Shown piece by piece: positions 1 to 6,090 of a DNA stretch of 6,090 nucleotides; positions within the stretch are counted from its first letter, which is position 1, and the number at the start of each line of letters is the position of its first letter. The notes beneath the pieces were generated by a model. It saw nothing but the letters and a program-made list of their open reading frames with translations. It was not told the DNA's origin and did not search any database. Source of the DNA: Euryarchaeota archaeon UBA105 (lineage in GTDB: Archaea > Thermoplasmatota > Poseidoniia > Poseidoniales > Thalassarchaeaceae); NCBI GenBank assembly GCA_002496905.1, contig DALV01000019.1:1531-7620 (forward strand). The letters run 5' to 3'. The position numbers were made by a program, and so were the translations under genes.

Positions 1-298
1 AATCACCAATGCTACAGCCAATCAAGCACCACTTGGTATTGTGTGCTGACTGTTTCCATACACTTCCATCTCGCCAATGGAATTCTTCTCCAAGGCCATC
101 CACGGTGTATCCGATTGCTCGCACTGCCCTGGACAAATTTTCTCTTGATGAGCCAGAGTGAGAAATGACCGCAGTTCCTTGCTCATGAGAAACCTCGGCA
201 GAACTAACACCGGATACTGATTGAAGAGCATCGCGAACTCTAGATGAACATCCGTCACAGGTCATTCCCCCGACTTCGAGCGTGATGGTATCTGACAT
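1..298 (-). CDS. HMA-domain protein, probable DUF4396 membrane protein (N-terminal part only)
   Basis: The gene starts at the ATG whose first base is 298 and stays open to the left edge, giving 99 codons. Residues 1-70 form a heavy-metal-associated domain: a beta strand leads into GMTCDGCSSRV with metal ligands C14 and C17, then a helix RDALQSVSGV and a terminal strand ending AIGYTV. Such domains bind Cu(I) or similar soft metals and pass them between chaperones and transporters. After a linker with HWRDGSVWKQ, residues 84-99 read SAHNTKWCLIGCSIGD. This resembles from memory the conserved NT..CLIGC..GD opening of DUF4396 integral membrane proteins, so I infer an HMA-DUF4396 fusion. A copper P-type ATPase is the main alternative, but a single HMA domain running straight into this motif fits it less well. 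The start is fixed by an in-frame TAA at 317-319 with no other start codon between. No Shine-Dalgarno sequence is visible. It is divergent from the synthetase gene. The HMA call is firm; the DUF4396 call is moderate. Confidence 0.82.
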   Translation of the reverse strand, partial: MSDTITLEVGGMTCDGCSSRVRDALQSVSGVSSAEVSHEQGTAVISHSGSSRENLSRAVRAIGYTVDGLGEEFHWRDGSVWKQSAHNTKWCLIGCSIGD

Positions 299-314
299 GT
301 ATACGACCCCGCTG

Positions 315-343
315 AATTAGCCTTTGAACCCTTGCAATTAGCC
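315..343. repeat. Direct repeat AATTAGCC x2, 21-bp spacing
   Basis: AATTAGCC occurs at 315-322 and again at 336-343. The start-to-start distance is 21 bp, two turns of B-DNA, so both copies face the same side of the helix. They lie 17-45 bases upstream of the HMA gene start, suitable for a regulator of that gene. No binding protein is recognised, and an 8-bp match in a short spacer could arise by chance. Confidence 0.5.
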
Positions 344-348
344 ATAAG

Positions 349-361
349 CGCCCTTTGGGCG
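349..361. repeat. Short palindrome upstream of ileS (CGCCC-TTT-GGGCG)
   Basis: A perfect 5-bp inverted repeat with a 3-base centre lies 43 bases upstream of the synthetase ATG. It could be a weak hairpin or an operator half-site pair. It sits next to the second AATTAGCC copy. Function is unknown. Confidence 0.35.
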
Positions 362-403
362 ACCCCCTCAAGTTCAAGACGACATCTCAGTTCGGGTGCT
401 CCG

Positions 404-3400
404 ATGGTAGTGCCCACGCAAGCAGGTGATCTTGATCCGGTCGCCCTAGAGACTGCCTTAATGCAAACCTGGAGCGATGAGAATACATTCGCCCAGAGCA
501 TTGAGAAGCGCCGTGACGGTGCATCTCCTTTCACCTTCTTAGAAGGGCCGCCTACCGCTAACGGCAAACCAGGAATTCACCACGTTATTTCTCGTCTATT
601 CAAGGACTTAGTTTGCCGATGGAAGACTATGGAAGGACACATCGTAGAAAGGAAGGCTGGTTGGGATACTCATGGACTTCCTGTTGAAATTGAAGTTCAG
701 AAACAATTGGACCTGATGAGCAATGAAGCGATTGAGGCTTACGGAATGGAAGCATTCAATCAGAAATGCAAGGAGAGTGTCTGGACTTACGAACAAGCAT
801 GGCGAGAGATGACCGAAAGAATGGGATTCTGGGTTGACATGGATGACCCGTACGTTACCTTACACGATGATTTCATTGAATCTGCTTGGTGGTCTTTGAA
901 GAAAATGTTCGACAAAGGACTGCTATTCAGAGGCCATAAGGTCCTGCCTTACTGCCCTCAGACAGGAACCAGCTATTCCAGTCATGAAGTCGCTCTTGGT
1001 TACAAAGAAGTTTCAGAACCAGCGGTTTTTGTTAAATTCAAATTGTCAAATGATGATGCTTCGGTTCTGGCTTGGACAACTACACCTTGGACACTACCAG
1101 GAAATGTTGGGCTGGCAGTTGGACCAGAGGTGACTTATGTTCGAGTCAAGATTACTGCTCCTCCATCAGACTCATGGGAGGGGCGTGGAGGAGCACCATT
1201 AGAGGAAGAATTGATTCTTGCCAAGGATCTAATGAGTACAGTTTTGAGACATCAAGTGGAAGTTGTTGAGGAATTCCCTGGCTCAAATTTAGTTGGTATG
1301 TCATATCAACCGCTGTTTGAAGGTGCAATTGATGGATCGAATCATCCCGCTGCTTGGACTATCGTAGGTGCTGATTTCGTCACTACTACTGACGGAACAG
1401 GTGTTGTGCACACAGCGGTAATGTATGGTGAAGACGATTACAATCTGGGAATGAAGGAAGGTTTCCCTGCACAACATACTGTTGGAATGGATGGAAGATT
1501 TGTTGAAGGAACTCATTTGCAACTTGACGGACGATATGTCAAGGATTGTGATTCCGATATTATCGACCTTCTGGCAGACCAAAATTCACTCTACAGAGAG
1601 CACACATATACTCACGATTACCCACATTGTTGGCGAACCGATCACCCTCTATTGTACTATGCAATGGACAGTTGGTTCGTTCGAATGACCGCGGTCAAGG
1701 AACAAATCCTGCAATATAATTCCGAAGTAGAGTGGGCTCCTTCGTGGACTGGTGAAAAGCGAATGGGTGAATGGCTTTCCAACATCAAAGATTGGGCGAT
1801 TAGTCGAGAACGATATTGGGGGACTCCAATACCAGTTTGGATTTGCCAAGACTGTGGTAAGGAACACTGCATAGGAAGCATCGCTGAAATGGAGGAAATG
1901 AAAACCGCAGATTCCTCAATGCCTCCTGAATTACACAGACCCTATGTTGACGATGTCAAATTGCACTGTCCATCGGAGGGCTGTTCGGGAGAAATGATTC
2001 GAGAACCCTATGTCATGGATTGTTGGTTCGATTCGGGATGTGCATCTTTTGCTCAATGGCATTATCCATTCGAAAATCATGAAAAATTCGACGGCTCATT
2101 CCCTGTTGACTACATTTGTGAGGCAGTCGACCAAACTCGTGGTTGGTTCTATTCACTGATGGCAGTATCAACAACAGTATTCGACAGCATATGCTACAGA
2201 AGGTGTCTCTCATTGGGTCATATTCTTGATAAAGATGGCAAGAAAATGTCGAAATCAAGAGGTAATGTTGTCAATCCATGGGACCATTTCAACAAGGAAG
2301 GTTCGGATTCAATCCGTTGGTATATGATGACACAAAGCGCTCCCTGGTCGCCGACCAATTTCGACCCTAACGGAGTTCGTGAGTCATATGCAAAGATGTT
2401 CCTGACTCTTTGGAATGTTCATCGATTCCATGCAGACTATGCTGCACTTGATGGCTTTGACCCAGATGATGAAGAGGGCTTTGTTGCCGTATCCGAAAGA
2501 AGCCCTCTCGACCGTTGGGTTCTCTCAAGATTACATACGGTCGCTAATGCTTATCACGACCAATTCGTTGCTTGGGATTTCCATAAAGCAGGTAGAGATT
2601 TGGAATCATTCGTTGTCAACGACTTGTCCAATTGGTATGTGCGTAGAAGTCGACGAAGACTTTGGGATGAGGCCGATTCAAGCGATAAGCGAGCCTGTCA
2701 ACACACCCTTCACGAGGTGCTCCTCACAGTCTGCCGTCTGATGGCACCGGTGACTCCATTCATGCCAGATCAAATTCACAGAGATTTGACTGGAGTATCC
2801 GTACACTTCGCTGATTGGCCTGTTGGCTCGAAATTAGTAGATTCCAGCCTACCTCCGCAGGATTGGGCTTTGGAACAGGAGATGGCTTTGGTTCGAACAC
2901 TAGCAGAAACCGGACGTCGAATCCGAGTTGAAGCGGATCGCAGACAACGGCTACCATGCAAGTCTGGATGGATAGTAGGTGGCCCAGACATTTCACAATT
3001 CCACGATTTACTGTCTGAAGAGTTGAATGTTGAATCACTGACCACCGAAGACGATCTTGAGCGCTTCCAAAGAATTGTTATCGAACCAAATAGGAAGTCA
3101 CTCGGTGCAAAGTGTCGTCAAGATTTACCCGCAGTACTAGCATTGCTTGCAGAGGCTGACCCTGAGAATCTACTTCTCGAGATTGATGCAGGAATCTGTA
3201 TTCTAGAAGGATATGACATAACAATGGAAGACATAGAAATCCGCAGGATAGAACAAGAAGGTTATGCGGCTGCAACAATCTCTGATGAGGATGTAGGAGA
3301 TGTCTCTTTAGTCCTCGACATGGTTTTGGACGAAGACTTGCTATCCAAGGGTCTAGCTCGTGACATAATTCGTAGGGTACAAGCAAAGCGCAAGGACCTC

Positions 3401-3586
3401 GACCTCGATGTAGAAGCCACAATTAGCCTATCAGTTTGGATTGAAGGGCTCGATTTGTCAGACTCCGATTGGGCCCACGTTCAATCTGAAGTCAGAGCCG
3501 GGACAGCACAATTGAACCAAGGTGAAACTGAGGGAGACCACTTCCAAGTGGATGGAGTTTCTGTGACCTTCGCTGTAGAAACGTAG
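404..3586 (+). CDS. ileS: Isoleucyl-tRNA synthetase, type 2-like, with GXHH signature
   Basis: The 1060-residue cytosolic enzyme charges tRNA-Ile with isoleucine using ATP and should edit mischarged valine. Its length fits the family. The Rossmann catalytic domain opens with GPPTANGKPGIHHV, where residues 57-60 read GIHH at the place of the class I HXGH signature. The inserted CP1 editing domain shows TTTPWTLPGN (225-234) and GTGVVHTAVMYGEDDY (331-346), including the acidic pair expected for hydrolysis of Val-tRNA. Catalytic-domain motifs follow: SRERYWGTPIPVW (467-479), CWFDSG (540-545) and KMSKS (614-618). C481/C484 and C522/C527 probably bind zinc. The remainder is the helical anticodon-binding domain and the C-terminal tRNA-binding region with GLARDIIRRVQ. 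The CWFDSG form separates it from valyl enzymes. I chose the ATG at 404; a TTG at 332 would add 24 residues unlike the family. No Shine-Dalgarno sequence is seen. The GXHH signature and HTAVMYGEDDY recall bacterial type 2 enzymes, hinting at transfer. Confidence 0.97.
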   Translation: MVVPTQAGDLDPVALETALMQTWSDENTFAQSIEKRRDGASPFTFLEGPPTANGKPGIHHVISRLFKDLVCRWKTMEGHIVERKAGWDTHGLPVEIEVQKQLDLMSNEAIEAYGMEAFNQKCKESVWTYEQAWREMTERMGFWVDMDDPYVTLHDDFIESAWWSLKKMFDKGLLFRGHKVLPYCPQTGTSYSSHEVALGYKEVSEPAVFVKFKLSNDDASVLAWTTTPWTLPGNVGLAVGPEVTYVRVKITAPPSDSWEGRGGAPLEEELILAKDLMSTVLRHQVEVVEEFPGSNLVGMSYQPLFEGAIDGSNHPAAWTIVGADFVTTTDGTGVVHTAVMYGEDDYNLGMKEGFPAQHTVGMDGRFVEGTHLQLDGRYVKDCDSDIIDLLADQNSLYREHTYTHDYPHCWRTDHPLLYYAMDSWFVRMTAVKEQILQYNSEVEWAPSWTGEKRMGEWLSNIKDWAISRERYWGTPIPVWICQDCGKEHCIGSIAEMEEMKTADSSMPPELHRPYVDDVKLHCPSEGCSGEMIREPYVMDCWFDSGCASFAQWHYPFENHEKFDGSFPVDYICEAVDQTRGWFYSLMAVSTTVFDSICYRRCLSLGHILDKDGKKMSKSRGNVVNPWDHFNKEGSDSIRWYMMTQSAPWSPTNFDPNGVRESYAKMFLTLWNVHRFHADYAALDGFDPDDEEGFVAVSERSPLDRWVLSRLHTVANAYHDQFVAWDFHKAGRDLESFVVNDLSNWYVRRSRRRLWDEADSSDKRACQHTLHEVLLTVCRLMAPVTPFMPDQIHRDLTGVSVHFADWPVGSKLVDSSLPPQDWALEQEMALVRTLAETGRRIRVEADRRQRLPCKSGWIVGGPDISQFHDLLSEELNVESLTTEDDLERFQRIVIEPNRKSLGAKCRQDLPAVLALLAEADPENLLLEIDAGICILEGYDITMEDIEIRRIEQEGYAAATISDEDVGDVSLVLDMVLDEDLLSKGLARDIIRRVQAKRKDLDLDVEATISLSVWIEGLDLSDSDWAHVQSEVRAGTAQLNQGETEGDHFQVDGVSVTFAVET
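1156..1195. repeat. 10-bp perfect inverted repeat inside the ileS editing domain
   Basis: TGCTCCTCCA (1156-1165) and TGGAGGAGCA (1186-1195) are exact reverse complements separated by 20 bases. The segment encodes a Pro/Gly-rich stretch, residues about 251-264 (APPSDSWEGRGGA), which sits in the CP1 editing domain where related enzymes, as I recall them, pass directly from a VRVK strand to ILAKDL. It looks like a short surface-loop insertion. The repeat could mark how the insertion arose or form a hairpin in the mRNA; chance is possible. Confidence 0.6.
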
Positions 3587-3588
3587 AC

Positions 3589-5034
3589 TCAAATCGCAAT
3601 TGACGGGCCATATTCAGTTGGCAAAAGTAACTCTACTCCGAATAACGGGTCTGGGTCTGTTGAATCGTGATAAGCGATGAATGAACCTCCGTCTGGTAGA
3701 ATCCCCATACTGGCAAAGTCAAACCGTATGTCATTCCCTGCACCCGATGTAGAATCTAGGTCTCCTTGCCCAAGATAGGTCAAGGTATCAGGTTCGAGGG
3801 ATTGCGAGAATCCTCGGACATGCCAAGCAACATCAACATCTGGACCTTCAGCACTTTGGTATCTGATATTTACAACCATTAAATCGTGCACGCCACTTGA
3901 ATGCCATTCCCATTCTTCTATCTCGGTGGCACTTCCCGTGATATTGTAATTCTGTAAATCCCAAGTTTCTCCCCCGTCCCAAGACATGTGGTGGGTAATC
4001 CCAACACCACCTGACATTCCACCAAAGCAATGTAAGGCAGATGATGAATCAAAAGCACAGTACTGAGTAGGGAGGGATGAACCATTCAGTGTTGTAGCGG
4101 ACCACCAATTGAGGGAAGTGTCGACGAATGCATCGGTTCCATCTGTGAAGTAGTCGGGAAAGTATAGACCTCCAGATGGAACCGGAAATGCGCGCATCTC
4201 TTTATGCGGTTTAGTGAAATCCCACTCAGTACCCAGGCCTTCCGCAGTCAAATCAACCTCGATCGAATCGAGGTTAGCATCTCTGTCAGGGAAATCAAAG
4301 TAATCGTAATTCAAACCATCAGTAGAAATCTGGCCACCAAGATTAGCAACTTGGTGCCAGAAATTAGAAATTACAAGGGTAGCATATTCGCCATTCCCAT
4401 ACACACCACCGTTAACTGGACCTACGATTTCTACCTGCCAAGATCTATCGTAGAATGGTTCAGGAGTTCGATTGAAACACCACATCCATTCCTCATCCTC
4501 AGCGTCGTAAAGGAAAGCGTAGAATTGGTCCGCTCCACTACTACTTGGATATGGGAACCAACCCATGGAAATTAGATCCCCATTAGTGGCTTGGACGATA
4601 CTTCCTTCTCCAAGACCTTCTTGACCAGGTACAGTGGGTTTAGGTTCCCTGCAACCAATCTGAGAGAAAATACCGGGCCGATATTCCTGCCAAGTGTGTC
4701 CTCTGTCTTCAGACCAAGTAGGATATTCCCCCCCGAAATTAAGTATCCAACCTTCTTTGGTTGCTGCGAGATAATGTTCACAACAATTTCCTCCTTCTTC
4801 ATTTCCAAAGACGGCCCAACTAGAATTACCCCATGACTGGTTGGAAAAAGGAGAGGCTACTTCGAAAAACCTAGCATCCTCATGACCCACTGGATCATCG
4901 ACGTATACCATGTCTTTATCCCAATCAGGGACTGGATCAATTGTGCTAGAAGATGAGCCCCCTGAGAGGCATCCTGCGAAAGACATGGTGATGACCATCA
5001 GAATCGCACAAGCCACCCTTCCGCTACGCTGCAT
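3589..5034 (-). CDS. Exported lipoprotein with Asp-box (sialidase/BNR-like) beta-propeller motifs
   Basis: The 481-residue protein begins with a typical lipoprotein signal: positively charged start MQRSGR, hydrophobic core, and lipobox FAGC with C22 as the likely lipidated residue. A Gly/Ser linker (24-30) follows, so it should be anchored outside the membrane. The mature part is acidic and rich in Trp, Tyr and Gly, as in surface beta-propellers. Two Asp-boxes (SxDxGxTW) are clear: SEDRGHTW at 108-115 and SWDGGETW at 351-358. A degenerate one may lie at STDGLNY (237-243). Asp-boxes mark beta-hairpin turns in sialidase, BNR and sortilin-like propellers but do not prove sialidase activity, and I see no clear arginine-triad FRIP motif. 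Cysteines at 84, 85, 128, 186, 326 and 336 could form disulfides. Substrate and function are unknown. ATG 5034 directly precedes the signal peptide; in-frame upstream codons offer no ATG, GTG or TTG before a TGA. Its stop is 2 bp from the ileS stop. Confidence 0.9.
   Translation of the reverse strand: MQRSGRVACAILMVITMSFAGCLSGGSSSSTIDPVPDWDKDMVYVDDPVGHEDARFFEVASPFSNQSWGNSSWAVFGNEEGGNCCEHYLAATKEGWILNFGGEYPTWSEDRGHTWQEYRPGIFSQIGCREPKPTVPGQEGLGEGSIVQATNGDLISMGWFPYPSSSGADQFYAFLYDAEDEEWMWCFNRTPEPFYDRSWQVEIVGPVNGGVYGNGEYATLVISNFWHQVANLGGQISTDGLNYDYFDFPDRDANLDSIEVDLTAEGLGTEWDFTKPHKEMRAFPVPSGGLYFPDYFTDGTDAFVDTSLNWWSATTLNGSSLPTQYCAFDSSSALHCFGGMSGGVGITHHMSWDGGETWDLQNYNITGSATEIEEWEWHSSGVHDLMVVNIRYQSAEGPDVDVAWHVRGFSQSLEPDTLTYLGQGDLDSTSGAGNDIRFDFASMGILPDGGSFIAYHDSTDPDPLFGVELLLPTEYGPSIAI
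4255..4275. repeat. 21-bp perfect hairpin palindrome within the lipoprotein gene
   Basis: AACCTCGAT (4255-4263) and ATCGAGGTT (4267-4275) are exact reverse complements around a 3-base centre. On the coding strand the segment encodes NLDSIEV (residues 254-260). It could form a stable mRNA hairpin inside the gene; no role is evident and chance formation in coding sequence is possible. Confidence 0.5.
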
Positions 5035-5044
5035 GTCTAACGCT

Positions 5045-5080
5045 AGTGCTTCGCACTCGGTCAGTATTTCGGTGCTTCGC
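5045..5080. repeat. Direct repeat GTGCTTCGC x2, first copy inside a hairpin
   Basis: GTGCTTCGC occurs at 5046-5054 and 5072-5080, 26 bp apart. The first copy lies in a 5-3-5 inverted repeat, AGTGC-TTC-GCACT (5045-5057). Both copies are 12-46 bases upstream of the lipoprotein ATG, so they fall in its promoter or 5' leader and could be operator sites. Confidence 0.5.
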
Positions 5081-5102
5081 TTTCCCGATTTAGAGTATTC
5101 AC

Positions 5103-5136
5103 AATCAAATTCTACTAATCAAATGCTGAACTAATC
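5103..5136. repeat. Overlapping direct repeats AATCAAAT x2 and ACTAATC x2
   Basis: AATCAAAT occurs at 5103-5110 and 5117-5124, 14 bp apart. ACTAATC occurs at 5114-5120 and 5130-5136, 16 bp apart. The two sets interlock in the AT-rich middle of the divergent spacer. They may be regulator sites or simply low-complexity sequence; AT-richness raises the chance expectation. Confidence 0.4.
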
Positions 5137-5176
5137 GGGGTTGGATTGAAGGGGTGTATTGACCCGTCCCTGTGCT

Positions 5177-6090
5177 ATGCGTAGAGCCCTTGCCTTGGCC
5201 CTGCTGATGTTAATGATGACGATTACACCGATGCCAACCTCGGCTCAAGGCACTGGAAATTCAATTGTAATCAATGAAATTCTAGTTTCTGTAAATAATG
5301 CAAATTACGGAGGTACTGATTGGAATGGAGATGGTTCAATGGGATCTTATAGCGATCAATATGTTGAGTTGTACAACCCTACTTCGGAAGCAATAGACAT
5401 AGGAGGATGGTATCTAGATGACATCGCAGATGGCGGGTCACCTGCCTGTAGCATCAAATGGAATACTATACTAGAACCAGGAGGCTACATCACGTTCTTT
5501 CGTTCGTGGACACAAATTGAATTCGATTATTGGGATGGTGACACTATCCGAATCCTTGACGGGAATATGAACGAAATAGATTCTGTGAGTTACGAAGGAG
5601 AAGACTCTGATTGGGATGTCCCATATGGCTACGACACGGGTGGTAATTGGGCAAAACTTGCTGAAGGCGCTCCAACTCCTGGAGGGGCTAATGATCAGCA
5701 ATGGGTAGGTGTAGCAAACGTAGTGCAAGGTAATTGCTACCCTCCTCAAGATCATATCCACCGAGGCGAATATATCCTAGAAGGACGAGTTGTTACTATG
5801 GAATCGCAAGATTCTGTTATCGATGATGGACGTATTCTCGTCGTCGATGGAATGATTGAGGCTGTTTGGAGCGCCTCCGACCCTGCGCCCTCGGCTGCAG
5901 AGGGGGTTGTGTCAATTTCAACTAGCGGCACAATATACCCCGGATTCATCGACCCTCACAATCATGCCAAATACAACATCATTCCACTATGGGATCACGG
6001 AACCAATGGCTGGGATAACCGCTACCAATGGCAGGCTGAAGACTCTTACCGCGATGCGAAGGATGTCGGTTGCTCGCTAACCGACCCTAC
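5177..6090 (+). CDS. Secreted lamin-tail-domain amidohydrolase (N-terminal part only)
   Basis: The gene opens at ATG 5177 and stays open for 304 codons to the right edge. Residues 1-23 form a Sec signal peptide (MRRALALALLMLMM core), probably cut after TSA. Residues about 29-175 are a lamin-tail domain: IVINEIL strand, a DWNGDG turn that may bind calcium, DQYVELYNPTSEAIDIGGWYLDD (60-82), then LEPGGYITFF. These immunoglobulin-like domains occur in many exported prokaryotic proteins as binding or attachment modules. After a short linker, residues 199-263 read as the start of a metal-dependent amidohydrolase: a small beta segment (YILEGRVVTM, GRILVVDGMIEAV), then YPGFIDPHNHAKYN with H261 and H263 as the HxH ligands for catalytic metal. 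NRYQW (281-285) also looks family-typical. The remaining metal ligands and substrate pocket lie beyond the window, so the substrate cannot be named. It likely acts outside the membrane. It is divergent from the lipoprotein gene across a 142-bp spacer. Confidence 0.9.
   Translation, partial: MRRALALALLMLMMTITPMPTSAQGTGNSIVINEILVSVNNANYGGTDWNGDGSMGSYSDQYVELYNPTSEAIDIGGWYLDDIADGGSPACSIKWNTILEPGGYITFFRSWTQIEFDYWDGDTIRILDGNMNEIDSVSYEGEDSDWDVPYGYDTGGNWAKLAEGAPTPGGANDQQWVGVANVVQGNCYPPQDHIHRGEYILEGRVVTMESQDSVIDDGRILVVDGMIEAVWSASDPAPSAAEGVVSISTSGTIYPGFIDPHNHAKYNIIPLWDHGTNGWDNRYQWQAEDSYRDAKDVGCSLTDP

Larger units (their letters stand above)
299..403. promoter_or_regulatory. Divergent spacer between the HMA gene and ileS
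   Basis: This 105-bp spacer must contain the start signals of both flanking genes. Neither has a Shine-Dalgarno sequence next to its ATG, so both may be leaderless or nearly so. I see no good archaeal TATA box. The best AT-containing stretches 25-30 bases upstream of each ATG are TTCAAA on the minus strand (323-328) and TTCAAG on the plus strand (373-378), both weak. The spacer also holds an 8-bp direct repeat and a small palindrome, listed separately. Confidence 0.45.
5035..5176. promoter_or_regulatory. Divergent spacer between the lipoprotein and lamin-tail amidohydrolase genes
   Basis: This 142-bp spacer separates two genes for exported proteins transcribed away from each other. The central part (about 5080-5136) is AT-rich and the likely site of promoter elements, but no convincing TATA box stands at the expected distance from either ATG. 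There is no Shine-Dalgarno sequence close to either start; GAAGGGG at 5148-5154 is about 23 bases from the plus-strand ATG, too far. Several short direct repeats and one small hairpin fill the spacer and are listed separately. Confidence 0.5.

Noticed and set aside
22..258. 78-codon minus-strand reading frame beginning with ATG
   Set aside because: It lies in another frame of the HMA gene. The frame from 298 encodes a recognisable CxxC metal-binding domain, so this is a shadow.
332..403. TTG start at 332 giving ileS 24 extra N-terminal residues
   Set aside because: The codon is TTG, the added residues do not resemble family N-termini, and it would overlap the spacer repeat. The ATG at 404 gives a normal start.
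299..403. tRNA or small RNA gene in the spacer near ileS
   Set aside because: No cloverleaf or T-arm GTTCRANNC-type sequence with matching stems was found. The GGTTCAAAG on the minus strand lacks pairing arms.
3078..3422. 114-codon minus-strand reading frame antisense to the 3' part of ileS
   Set aside because: It is fully inside a well-supported gene, has no recognisable domain, and is rich in Leu, Arg and Pro as expected of an antisense shadow.
4204..4575. 123-codon plus-strand reading frame opposite the lipoprotein gene
   Set aside because: It has no domain or signal features, and the opposite strand encodes a protein with a lipobox and Asp-boxes.
5035..5176. CRISPR array or terminal repeats of a mobile element
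   Set aside because: The repeats are only 7-9 bp with unequal spacing, and there is no transposase or cas gene nearby.

Overview
The window holds four protein-coding genes and no RNA genes, CRISPR array or insertion sequence that I can support. Two genes are complete and two run off the edges. Content suggests a planktonic marine archaeon of the Marine Group II type (Candidatus Poseidoniales, Thermoplasmatota). The hints are exported proteins including a Cys-lipobox protein beginning GCLSGGSSSS, a lamin-tail domain fused to an amidohydrolase, an HMA plus DUF4396-like membrane protein, mid-range GC, and starts without a Shine-Dalgarno sequence. This placement is inference from gene style. A bacterial origin is not excluded, and the isoleucyl-tRNA synthetase itself looks bacterial in several motifs.

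Layout. Positions 298 to 1 (minus) carry the 5' part of a heavy-metal-associated (HMA) domain protein that appears to continue into a DUF4396-type membrane region beyond the left edge. A 105-bp divergent spacer (299-403) holds an 8-bp direct repeat at two-helical-turn spacing and a short palindrome. Positions 404-3586 (plus) encode a complete 1060-residue isoleucyl-tRNA synthetase with CP1 editing domain, KMSKS loop and a C-terminal tRNA-binding region. Its class I signature reads GIHH (GXHH) in place of HXGH. Two bases beyond its stop lies the convergent stop of a 481-residue lipoprotein gene (5034-3589, minus) with two Asp-box motifs of the sialidase/BNR beta-propeller type. A 142-bp divergent spacer (5035-5176) contains three sets of short direct repeats. 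From 5177 to the right edge (plus) is the 5' part of an exported protein: signal peptide, lamin-tail domain, then the start of a metal-dependent amidohydrolase with its HxH metal motif.

The genes do not form one operon: orientation alternates minus, plus, minus, plus. The synthetase is housekeeping. The lipoprotein and the lamin-tail amidohydrolase are both cell-surface or secreted and share a divergent control region, so they may be co-regulated. The HMA protein probably deals with a soft metal ion at the membrane. The main points worth a second look are the GXHH signature of the synthetase, an inverted-repeat-bounded insertion in its editing domain, the lamin-tail/amidohydrolase fusion, and the repeats in both divergent spacers.
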